From CALEUX01 sp964521525 (GTDB taxonomy: Bacteria > Bacteroidota > Bacteroidia > Bacteroidales > Marinilabiliaceae): DNA of 15,096 nt. The notes under the pieces were generated by a model. That model did no database searches and was not told the DNA's origin. It was given only the letters and a program-made list of their open reading frames with translations. Location of the stretch: NCBI GenBank assembly GCA_964521525.1, contig CAZFTD010000077.1, positions 1 to 15,096 of the forward strand, in the 5' to 3' direction. Both the position numbers and the translations under genes were made by a program. Positions 8,229 to 14,598 of the stretch are shown here, piece by piece. Each line of letters starts with the position of its first letter. The first letter of the stretch is position 1.

Positions 8229-9275
8229 GTGAAACGTTATTATTTTATAGTGGTACTTCTATTGCTGTTTACAGGAAATTTTTCTGTAAAATCGCAGGAT
8301 GTATCGTTTTCTCAGGTTTATTCATCTCCCTTATATTTATCGCCTTCGTTTGCAGGTTATACAAGTGGGGGCAGATTTATTTTAAATTACCGCGACCAAT
8401 GGCCGGGTATTGCCAATACTTTTAGAACTTATGCCTTTTCATACGATCAGTTTCTGGGAAGTTTAAACAGCGGGATTGGACTCCTGGTTTTACGCGACGA
8501 CCAGGGTGGAGGGCAACTCATCACTCAAAACATAGGCATTGTTTATGCATATGAATTGGCACTAACATCCGAATTGTTTTTTCGTCCCGGTTTGCAGTTT
8601 AAATATGCCGAACGAAAAATCGATCCATCAAAATTAAGTCAGGTTGGTCCGGATGGTAATCGTTTCCCCTGGTTAAATGCAGACTTCCCTGTTGAACAGT
8701 TTCGAAAAGTAGATGCTACTGCTTCAGCTATGGTTTATAGTGATTTTTTTTGGGCAGGAGTAACTTTTGATCATCTAGTAAAAAGCGATATCGGATTTAC
8801 CGATATAGAGTCTTCTCTTCCCATGAAAACAGTTATTTACGGTGGATATAAATACCGTTATATTGAGGCAACAAGGGGTCGAGGGGAGCAAAGTGTTACG
8901 CTTGCTTTTATGTACCGTAAACAACAGGATTTTAATCAGCTCGATATTGGAACCTATTGGTTTGCCAATCCCATTGAAGTTGGTTTGTGGTACAGGGGCA
9001 TTCCTGGGCTTAGTTCCAAATCGCTTGGTAATAACGATGCATTAATATTTAGTTTAGGTATTAATGTTGGCACCATTCATTTGGCGTATAGTTACGATTT
9101 AACATTATCAAATTTGGCAGGATATAGTGGTGGAAGTAATGAATTCTCTATAATATACAGGTTTAATAAAGGGTCATCCAGCACTACCCGCACCGGTCCT
9201 ATTCCCTGCGCTGAACCTAATTACGATTCAGGAATTGGAAGTAAATTTCGGATGAAAAGAAGAAAATTCTTTTAA
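8229..9275 (+). CDS. PorP/SprF family type IX secretion-associated outer-membrane protein
   Basis: About 348 residues. An N-terminal signal peptide (KRYYFIVVLLLLFTGNFSVKS) is followed by the family's mature start QDVSFSQVYSSPLYLSPSFAG and then NYRDQWPG, GIGLLVLRDDQGGG, a run of amphipathic beta-strands, and a closing IYRF strand. The length and the signal-plus-barrel layout are typical of PorP/SprF proteins, which sit in the outer membrane. SprF is required for surface delivery of SprB-type cargo with type B domains, so this copy probably serves the giant protein just upstream. There is no ATG near the start: the in-frame options are TTG at 8226 and GTG at 8229. GTG is preferred because it gives the usual M-K-R opening. 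The C-terminal tail after the last strand is about 37 residues long and ends in a basic MKRRKFF. Whether it is a general T9SS subunit or a cargo-specific partner is inferred from position. Confidence 0.92.
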   Translation: MKRYYFIVVLLLLFTGNFSVKSQDVSFSQVYSSPLYLSPSFAGYTSGGRFILNYRDQWPGIANTFRTYAFSYDQFLGSLNSGIGLLVLRDDQGGGQLITQNIGIVYAYELALTSELFFRPGLQFKYAERKIDPSKLSQVGPDGNRFPWLNADFPVEQFRKVDATASAMVYSDFFWAGVTFDHLVKSDIGFTDIESSLPMKTVIYGGYKYRYIEATRGRGEQSVTLAFMYRKQQDFNQLDIGTYWFANPIEVGLWYRGIPGLSSKSLGNNDALIFSLGINVGTIHLAYSYDLTLSNLAGYSGGSNEFSIIYRFNKGSSSTTRTGPIPCAEPNYDSGIGSKFRMKRRKFF

Positions 9276-9285
9276 GAGTTTTTTT
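9263..9285 (+). terminator. Possible weak terminator at the end of the SprF-like gene
   Basis: AAAATTCT (9263-9270) can pair with AGAGTTTT (9275-9282) with one G-T wobble and a 4-base loop, and it runs into seven Ts (9279-9285). The stem is almost all A-T and overlaps the stop codon, so the call is weak. Confidence 0.3.
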
Positions 9286-9372
9286 GAACCGGGTTTTTAG
9301 GTTATTCATTTATTTTTTTCGTTTTTTCCTAAAATTTGACTCACAACTGTTTTTAAATGTTTGTTATAAACT

Positions 9373-9380
9373 TATATTTG
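9373..9380 (+). promoter_or_regulatory. Candidate Bacteroidota -7 element upstream of the OmpH-like gene
   Basis: TATATTTG fits the TAnnTTTG -7 consensus used by the primary sigma factor of this phylum. It lies about 30 bases before the ATG at 9410, which would leave a leader of about 25 bases. No good -33 TTTG is present at the usual spacing, so this is a candidate only. It would let the OmpH-like gene be expressed apart from the SprF-like gene. Confidence 0.4.
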
Positions 9381-9409
9381 TTCTCGCTAAAAAACTAAGG
9401 TAATTAATT

Positions 9410-10027
9410 ATGGTGGAGAAAATGAAAAACTTATCTTTAATTGTAGATGTTGTACTTGTAATTGCTGTTGCAGTATTATTTGTACTCGTTTTGTCAGGTC
9501 GCTCGTCAAAAGTGGGCGAGGGTAACCGTTTCGATGGCGATATGGGTGTGGATAGCGGAATTGTTTACATTAACACTGATTCCCTCATTATTAAATATGA
9601 ATTTGCACGGTATTTAAGTGAAGAGTTGATTAAAAAGGAAGAGGCTTCACGTACTGACTTTAATGAGAAAGCCCGTGTTTTTCAACAAGACATGGTGGAG
9701 TTTCAGAGAAAAGTTCAGAATAATGGGTTTTTATCGTTAGAAAGAGCCCAAAACGAAGAACGTCGCTTAAGACAAAAAGAAGCCGAGCTTCAGGATTTAA
9801 ACAGCCGTTTATCAAACGAGTTGATGGAACATCAGGGCAAAATGAATCAGCAATTGCGCGATACTATTACTAATTTTCTTAACGAGTATTGTAAAACAAG
9901 GCCTTATCGTTTGGTGTTAAGTAATACTATGGGAGATAATGTTTTACATGCTGCGCCTCAACTTGACATTACCAACGATGTGGTTGAAAAACTGAATAAT
10001 CGCTACGCCATTTCTAAGAAAAAATAG
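9410..10027 (+). CDS. OmpH/Skp-family periplasmic chaperone-like protein with N-terminal membrane anchor
   Basis: 205 residues. A hydrophobic helix (about residues 8-29) is followed by a short polar linker, the family opening strand IVYINTDSLIIKYE (51-64), a long charged coiled coil (about 68-155, rich in E, K, R and Q), then RLVLSNT and a closing DITNDVVEKLNNRYA (186-200). This is the Skp/OmpH layout: a small beta-body with a coiled-coil tentacle that holds unfolded outer-membrane proteins. The N-terminal helix has no clear signal-peptidase site and no lipobox cysteine, so the protein is probably tethered to the inner membrane and faces the periplasm. An alternative ATG at 9422 gives MKNLSLIV. 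It follows the SprF-like gene by 134 bases in the same direction and has its own candidate -7 box. A role in folding outer-membrane or T9SS proteins is inferred. Confidence 0.87.
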   Translation: MVEKMKNLSLIVDVVLVIAVAVLFVLVLSGRSSKVGEGNRFDGDMGVDSGIVYINTDSLIIKYEFARYLSEELIKKEEASRTDFNEKARVFQQDMVEFQRKVQNNGFLSLERAQNEERRLRQKEAELQDLNSRLSNELMEHQGKMNQQLRDTITNFLNEYCKTRPYRLVLSNTMGDNVLHAAPQLDITNDVVEKLNNRYAISKKK

Positions 10028-10047
10028 ATAATTAATCATATTTAAAG

Positions 10048-10085
10048 TGCTGAGGGTTGTTTTTCAATTCTCAGCATTTTTTTTT
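10048..10085 (+). terminator. Intrinsic terminator after the OmpH-like gene
   Basis: TGCTGAG (10048-10054) pairs with CTCAGCA (10070-10076) and is followed directly by nine Ts (10077-10085). This is the clearest rho-independent terminator on the plus strand here. It ends only 19 bases before the likely glycosyltransferase start at 10105. Confidence 0.8.
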
Positions 10086-10104
10086 AGTATTAGCCAGTAG
10101 TCAG

Positions 10105-11440
10105 ATGAAACGGACATTTGCATTTAGTGGCAAAAAAAATNNNNNNNNNNNNNNNNNNNNNNNNNNNNNNNNNNNNNNNNNNNNNNNNNNNNNNNNNNNN
10201 NNNNNNNNNNNNNNNNNNNNNNNNNNNNNNNNNNNNNNNNCTTGAAATTGCGGTTGTAATTCCTGTTTATAAAGAAAGAGAATATCTTTTTTATACTTTG
10301 GATTCTTTGCTTCAGTGTTTAGAGCCATCTGGAAGTGTTGAGATAATAATGGTATTTAACTGTTCGGAGCGCGATGGAGAGAGCATCTTAATGGAACAGA
10401 TTGAAACAGCGCAACTGGTTCGAACCAACTATGAGCAACGGTTTCCACAATGGATTAATCCTGTAATAATTGAGATTTACAATCTTCCAAAAAAACATTT
10501 TGGAGCAGGGCTTGCACGTAAAATTGGCATGGATGCCGCTGCGGCTCACTTTTGTGCCATTGGAAAGCCTGATGGCATTATTGTAACGCTGGATGCCGAT
10601 ACATTGGTTAAACCTGATTATTTCAGATCAATTTCTTCATGGTTTTCTGATTCAAGCCGAAATGGAGCCTCCATATATTTTGAACACCCATTGGAGGGAG
10701 AGTCGTTTTCGACCGATATTTACGATGCCATCACAAAATATGAACTTCATCTACGCTATTATTTGCAGGCATTGAGGTATGTCGGTTTCCCCTATGCTTT
10801 TCACACCATGGGTTCGGCAATGGCCATGCGTGCAGGCGCTTATGCCCGAATTGGAGGGATGCCTCGCAAACAGGCCGGTGAAGATTTTTATTTTCTTCAA
10901 AAGCTTATTCCACTGGGTAACTATGGAGAAATAACTGATACTGCGGTGTACCCGTCGCCACGACCATCCGACAGGGTTATTTTTGGAACAGGAGCAGCTA
11001 TTTCAAAACACGTTGCAGGCGTCACCTATGTGGAAACTACTTATAACTTTAATGCTTACGAGGATTTAAAAATATTCTTGCAAAAGAAACATGAACTCTA
11101 CAATGTTTCAGATTATGAAGAATGGACATATGGATTATCGGGGCCTATGCGCAGTTTTTTGCTAAATACGGGGTTGTTGGATGAAATTCAGACATTAAAA
11201 GGAGATTGCTCAACCGAAAAGGTGTTTAACAAACGTTTCTTTGAAGTGTTTAATGCTTTTAAAATAGTTAAATATTTAAATTATGTGCATGAACATTTTT
11301 TCGCTAAAACGGCTGTTTTTGATAATTCTCTGATATTGCTTGAAAATATGGGGTTCGACACCGGCCATTTTTTTACCGAGAAACAGTTGCTGCTATTTTA
11401 TCGCGAATTGGAGAAAAAACAGCCCTTTTTCTTTAGGTAA
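10105..11440 (+). CDS. Family 2 glycosyltransferase (GT-A fold), interrupted by an assembly gap
   Basis: After the gap the frame encodes about 399 residues. It opens with LEIAVVIPVYKEREYL, the first strand of the GT-A fold. It then shows a DAD metal/nucleotide-sugar motif in VTLDADTLVKPDYF (codons 10592-10600), an acceptor-side GEDFYFLQKL with the ED pair at 10880-10885, and a C-terminal extension of about 150 residues. No membrane helix is seen, so a cytoplasmic inverting enzyme is likely. Donor and acceptor are unknown. The best start is the ATG at 10105 (MKRTFAFSGKKN), which reads in frame into the N-run; the bases after the gap lie in a different nominal frame, so the true gap must be a multiple of three long if this start is right. 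A TTG at 10118 is in nominal frame only by accident of the 100-N filler. The 3' end overlaps the convergent neighbour by 8 bp. Confidence 0.85.
10141..10240. other. Assembly gap of exactly 100 Ns
   Basis: The run is exactly 100 Ns, the usual placeholder for a scaffold join of unknown size. It follows a run of eight As (10132-10139) and falls inside the N-terminal part of the glycosyltransferase. Coordinates to the right of it are therefore nominal. Confidence 0.97.
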
Positions 11441-11753
11441 AGCGCCTGAAGCTGATGTAAAAATCAAGAGCGGCCGAAATTGCTATAAAAACAATCCACC
11501 ACGATTTGTTCATAAAAAAGGCAATACCGGCAACCAATAAAAACAAAGCACTTACAACAAGAATTAAATTTTTACGTTTGTTTTGGGGCTTGCTAATCCA
11601 AAAATTAAATATTCTGATACCCAAAACGGGTGATAATCCCAACCCGTAAATATAAATAGCGTATGGTTTTTCGGCTATTGCCAGTATTATACCGGCAAAA
11701 AGTACCAGCATACCTGCAAAATAAAGTCTTTCAAGCATCTTTGTGGTAGACAT
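11433..11753 (-). CDS. Small membrane protein with about four helices, function unknown
   Basis: 106 residues with four likely transmembrane segments (about residues 9-27, 30-50, 62-80 and 84-101), split by a basic loop KPQNKRKN (55-62). The family is not recognised, and no catalytic or binding motif is visible. The ATG at 11753 is 39 bases downstream of the FtsB/DivIC-like stop on the same strand, so the two genes probably share a transcript. Its stop (11433-11435) lies inside the end of the opposing glycosyltransferase, giving an 8-bp tail-to-tail overlap with no room for a separate terminator. Clean helix spacing and operon placement support a real gene; a role in the envelope or in division is only a guess from the neighbour. 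Confidence 0.72.
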   Translation of the reverse strand: MSTTKMLERLYFAGMLVLFAGIILAIAEKPYAIYIYGLGLSPVLGIRIFNFWISKPQNKRKNLILVVSALFLLVAGIAFFMNKSWWIVFIAISAALDFYISFRRFT

Positions 11754-11792
11754 AAATTTGGGAAAGAATGAGTAAAAAATAGGTTTTGCCGG

Positions 11793-12098
11793 TTAATCCT
11801 GTTCAATAATAAATAAATCTTCGTCGGCTCTTTTCATCATATACTGTTCGCGGGCAAATTTTTCGAGTTTTTCGGGGCTGCTTCTGAGTTCCTCCATGTT
11901 TTCTATGTTTTCCTTTATTTCTTTCTGAAGGAACTCTTTCTGTCGTTTTAATTCACGGTTACGGTTGCTGAGCGATATGCGATCAACAAAATTGTTTTGG
12001 TCAAAAAAAACCAGCCAAACCAAAAAAATCAGCGTGGTTAAAACATACTTATTCCGTAACAAAGGAACTACAATCTTAAGTTTTTCCTTCCAATCCAT
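11793..12098 (-). CDS. FtsB/DivIC-like septum formation initiator family protein
   Basis: 101 residues: a short basic cytoplasmic N terminus, one membrane helix (about 18-33), a coiled coil rich in E, K and R (about 40-75), and the family's C-terminal signature PEKLEKFAREQYMMKRADEDLFII (75-98). This is the single-span layout of FtsB/DivIC. In that family the protein forms a complex with FtsL and FtsQ/DivIB that activates septal wall synthesis at the division site. The length is normal. It is the first gene of an apparent two-gene minus-strand unit with the small membrane protein, and a good promoter lies just upstream. In many Bacteroidota this gene follows enolase; here no enolase is present on its upstream side. 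Whether to name it ftsB or divIC cannot be decided from sequence alone. Confidence 0.88.
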   Translation of the reverse strand: MDWKEKLKIVVPLLRNKYVLTTLIFLVWLVFFDQNNFVDRISLSNRNRELKRQKEFLQKEIKENIENMEELRSSPEKLEKFAREQYMMKRADEDLFIIEQD

Positions 12099-12125
12099 AA
12101 ATCATAAATAAAAGCGTTTAACCCA

Positions 12126-12156
12126 CAAATTTAATTTTTTTTTACCTGTGTCCAAT
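12126..12156 (-). promoter_or_regulatory. Promoter of the FtsB/DivIC-like unit
   Basis: Read on the minus strand, TAAATTTG (12133-12126) matches the TAnnTTTG -7 consensus. A TTG (12155-12153) lies 19 bases further upstream, where the -33 TTTG/TTG element is expected. A start of transcription near 12120 would leave a leader of about 20 bases before the ATG at 12098. Confidence 0.55.
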
Positions 12157-12225
12157 AAAAAATCCATTCTTCGTTTAAGTGCTCTCCTGATAAATCGGGA
12201 TTACCTTTTTTATTCATTAGTGTTT

Positions 12226-12405
12226 TTAATAATATTGGTTATTCTTAATCAGAACAAAACTATCTAAATCTCCAACTTTATCAAAAACATGCTTACGGCT
12301 ATAATATGTACTTGTCGAATTTTTAATTAATGGATATTGCCCCTGAGTAAATGTTTTGTGGCCAGTGTTAATGAATATGAGAGGAGTATTATTAAAAATG
12401 CTCGT
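12226..12405 (-). pseudogene. Start-less open stretch of 59 codons, possible gene remnant
   Basis: The spacer 12099-12550 holds no intact gene. On the minus strand one frame stays open for 59 codons from just after a TAG (12406-12408) to a TAA (12226-12228). It contains protein-like text such as FINTGHKTFTQGQYPLIKN and FDKVGDLDSFVLIKN, but no ATG, GTG or TTG that would start most of it. It may be the tail of a decayed gene or chance in AT-rich DNA. No family is recognised. A 35-codon ATG frame (12327-12434) overlaps it in another register. Confidence 0.2.
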
Positions 12406-12458
12406 CTAAATGTAATTTTGCTTATCCATGCCATCAGGCTAAAATTCAATGGCTATAT

Positions 12459-12503
12459 AAAAAACATCCGATAACAATAATTTACCAATTACGTTACCGG
12501 ATG
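12459..12503 (-). terminator. Intrinsic terminator of pruA
   Basis: On the minus strand CATCCGGTAAC (12503-12493) pairs with GTTATCGGATG (12475-12465) over 11 bases with one G-U wobble and a 17-base loop. It is followed by six Ts (12464-12459). It lies about 48 bases past the pruA stop and is oriented to end that transcript. Confidence 0.75.
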
Positions 12504-12550
12504 CAGGGATAATTTATGAATTACCCGGACAAAAAGTGTTAACCGTTAAT

Positions 12551-14182
12551 TTATGCTTCGCTCATAAACGGATAACGATAATCGTGCGGAGGTACAAAGT
12601 TCTCTTTGATGGTTCTGGGGTTCACCCAGCGAATAAGGTTCAGCAGCGAGCCGGCCTTATCGTTGGTGCCTGAGCCACGTGCCCCGCCAAATGGTTGTTG
12701 CCCTACTACGGCACCAGTTGGTTTATCGTTGATGTAAAAGTTGCCTGCTGCATTTTCGAGGCGTTTAGTTATTTTTTCAATGGCATAACGGTCCTGGGCA
12801 AAAACCGCACCAGTTAATGCATAAATTGAAGTTTTGTCGAGCAGGTCAAGGGTTTCGTCCAGCTTTTGGTCGTCGTAAACATAAATGGTTAATACTGGTC
12901 CAAACAATTCCTCCTGCATAGTTCTGTACATAGGGTCTTTGACGAGAATAACCGTTGGCTCAATAAAGTAGCCCACCGATTTGTTGCACCCACCGCCAAA
13001 AATAACTTCGGCATCGGGGCTTTTGCGGGCCAAATCAATTTCAGAAGCCAATTTATCGAACGAAGCCTCATCAATAACAGCATTAAAGAAATTTCTGAAG
13101 TCTTCTGGTGGGCCCATGCGCATATCGTCCAGGTCATTTTTCAGATATTGACGAATTTCAGGCCATTTGCTGGCAGGAAGATAAGCTCTTGATACCGCTG
13201 AACATTTTTGCCCCTGATATTCAAAAGCGCCGCGAGTCAGTGCTGTAGCCAGGGCTTTGGTGTCGCAGCTTTTATGGGCAAAAATAAAATCTTTTCCGCC
13301 TGTTTCGCCTACCACACGTGGGTACGACTTGTATTTATGAATATTATCGCCAATGGATTTCCAGATGGATTGGAACACTTCGGTTGAACCGGTAAAATGA
13401 AAACCTGCAAAATCGGGATGGTCGAAAACAACGCGAGCCATCGCTGGCCCCGATGCAAAAACCATGTTAATAACGCCATCGGGAACGCCGGCCTCACGAA
13501 AAACTTCCATAAGGATGTGGGCCGAATAAACGGCTGTTTTTGATGGTTTCCATACCACTACATTACCCAGCATGGCTGGTGCCGATGGTAGATTGCCTGC
13601 AATGGAGGTGAAATTAAAAGGCGTTAGTGCAAATACAAAACCTTCGAGCGGGCGGTACTCCATGCGGTTCCAAACGCCGGGCGACGACTCGGGCTGGTCG
13701 CTATAAATTTGCGCCATGTATTGAACGTTAAATCTCAAAAAATCAACCATTTCGCACGCTGAATCAATTTCTGCCTGGAATGGGTTTTTCGATTGTCCCA
13801 GCATAGTGGCGGCATTTAGTTTTTGCCGGTATGGGCCTGCAATTAAATCAGCTGCTTTCAAAAAAATGGAAGCCCGCTGTTCCCATGCCATTTCTGACCA
13901 CTTTTTTTGTGCGTTTAGCGCCGCATCAATGGCCCGGTAAACATGCGTTTCGTCGCCCTGATGGTAATAGCCGAGAATGTGTTTTATATCGTGTGGAGGG
14001 GCAATGGTAACTTTTTTTCCGGTTCTCACTTCCTCTCCACCAATAAACATTGGTATATCCATCTCCATGGAACGAAATATTTCAAGCTGCTTTTTCAGTT
14101 CCATTCGTTCGCTTGAACCCGGTAAATAGTTCAATACCGGTTCGTTTTTAGCTTTGGGAACGTTAAAAAATCCTTTTGACAT
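12551..14182 (-). CDS. pruA: L-glutamate gamma-semialdehyde (1-pyrroline-5-carboxylate) dehydrogenase
   Basis: 543 residues, the normal length for the stand-alone enzyme. It belongs to the aldehyde dehydrogenase superfamily and oxidises glutamate gamma-semialdehyde to glutamate with NAD+, the second step of proline breakdown in the cytoplasm. Visible motifs are LTPFNFTSIAGN (187-197), WKPS (211-214), the Rossmann-fold FTGST (263-267), the general-base glutamate in VGETGGKD (E293), the catalytic cysteine in YQGQKCSA (C327), EELFGP (424-429), and the substrate-loop region PFGGARGSGTNDKAG (497-511). EYQGQKCSA and GGARGSGTNDKAG are typical of the P5C dehydrogenase branch rather than other aldehyde dehydrogenases. 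No proline dehydrogenase domain is fused to it, and no putA-like gene is in view. The ATG at 14182 fits the family's N terminus. It appears to be transcribed alone, with a terminator at 12459-12503. Confidence 0.95.
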   Translation of the reverse strand: MSKGFFNVPKAKNEPVLNYLPGSSERMELKKQLEIFRSMEMDIPMFIGGEEVRTGKKVTIAPPHDIKHILGYYHQGDETHVYRAIDAALNAQKKWSEMAWEQRASIFLKAADLIAGPYRQKLNAATMLGQSKNPFQAEIDSACEMVDFLRFNVQYMAQIYSDQPESSPGVWNRMEYRPLEGFVFALTPFNFTSIAGNLPSAPAMLGNVVVWKPSKTAVYSAHILMEVFREAGVPDGVINMVFASGPAMARVVFDHPDFAGFHFTGSTEVFQSIWKSIGDNIHKYKSYPRVVGETGGKDFIFAHKSCDTKALATALTRGAFEYQGQKCSAVSRAYLPASKWPEIRQYLKNDLDDMRMGPPEDFRNFFNAVIDEASFDKLASEIDLARKSPDAEVIFGGGCNKSVGYFIEPTVILVKDPMYRTMQEELFGPVLTIYVYDDQKLDETLDLLDKTSIYALTGAVFAQDRYAIEKITKRLENAAGNFYINDKPTGAVVGQQPFGGARGSGTNDKAGSLLNLIRWVNPRTIKENFVPPHDYRYPFMSEA

Positions 14183-14220
14183 GGTTTTATGTTTTTGATG
14201 GTTTATACTTCCTCAGTCTT

Positions 14221-14376
14221 TTAGTTGGTTAACGGAAAAGGATTAATAGCCTCAATTTCAATATGGTACACCTGCTGTTTAATCCTGTGGGTTACAAGGT
14301 GCTCTTGTTTATAAAAGATTCTAATTGCCTTGAAAACAAATTTACATGAACCGCTGGTGAATAGGAATGAAAAATA
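14221..14376 (-). pseudogene. Start-less open stretch of 51 codons upstream of pruA, possible remnant
   Basis: On the minus strand a frame is open from after a TGA (14379-14377) to a TAA (14223-14221), 38 bases before the pruA ATG. Its second half reads like protein (IFYKQEHLVTHRIKQQVYHI, then EIEAINPFPLTN), but there is no start codon ahead of that part. It could be the end of a decayed gene, a mis-sequenced small gene, or chance. No family is recognised. Confidence 0.2.
14337..14344 (-). promoter_or_regulatory. Candidate -7 element upstream of pruA
   Basis: On the minus strand TAAATTTG (14344-14337) is identical to the -7 element of the FtsB/DivIC-like unit. No -33 match is seen at the usual spacing. 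It would give a leader of roughly 145-150 bases before the pruA ATG at 14182, which is long, so either the leader is regulatory or the true promoter is nearer the gene. Confidence 0.33.
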
Positions 14377-14453
14377 TCATTGTTGACGTAAATAGGCAGT
14401 TTAAATTTTATATTGAAATTATTATTAAGATAATTAGAATTGAAATTTACTGA

Positions 14454-14470
14454 ATCCCGAGTATCGGGAT
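14454..14470. repeat. Short perfect palindrome (7-bp arms, 3-base loop)
   Basis: ATCCCGA GTA TCGGGAT occupies 14454-14470. Short TCCCGA-type palindromes of this kind recur in intergenic DNA of many Bacteroidota genomes and may act as terminators or simple interspersed repeats. A degenerate cousin (CTGATAAATCGGGATT) is at 12187-12202. Both are outside genes. Confidence 0.6.
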
Positions 14471-14474
14471 AAGA

Positions 14475-14580
14475 TTATTAGACGGATAGATATGTTTGGC
14501 AACAGGCTGATAACCCAAAGAAGAGAACTAGATATCTTCAAAAACTTAGATATCCCATCTATCCAACTTTCATCTAATAA
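14475..14580. repeat. Nested inverted repeat between the plug gene and the pruA leader
   Basis: The outer arms pair in two blocks: TTATTAGA (14475-14482) with TCTAATAA (14573-14580), and GGATAGAT (14484-14491) with ATCTATCC (14557-14564). They are separated by one base on the left and eight on the right. Inside lies a second hairpin, GATATCT (14531-14537) with AGATATC (14548-14554). The block sits 18 bases past the plug gene stop. It could fold in RNA as the 3' end of that transcript, or be a decayed miniature element. Confidence 0.5.
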
Positions 14581-14598
14581 CTGAATGTAAACAGCTAC

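Noticed and set aside
10118..10140. TTG at 10118 as the glycosyltransferase start
   Set aside because: It is in frame with the downstream domain only because the filler is 100 Ns; the ATG at 10105 has a better N terminus and the gap length is not real.
12327..12434. 35-codon minus-strand ATG frame with a hydrophobic middle (possible small membrane peptide)
   Set aside because: It is short, lies in AT-rich spacer, overlaps another open frame, and no promoter or family could be seen.
12099..12550. tRNA, riboswitch or insertion sequence in the spacer
   Set aside because: No cloverleaf, no recognised aptamer core, and no transposase or terminal repeats were found; only the promoter, the pruA terminator and a doubtful remnant.
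12551..14182. Possibility that this is a generic aldehyde dehydrogenase or a PutA fragment
   Set aside because: The length of 543 residues, EYQGQKCSA around C327, and GGARGSGTNDKAG fit complete stand-alone P5C dehydrogenase, and no proline dehydrogenase part is present.
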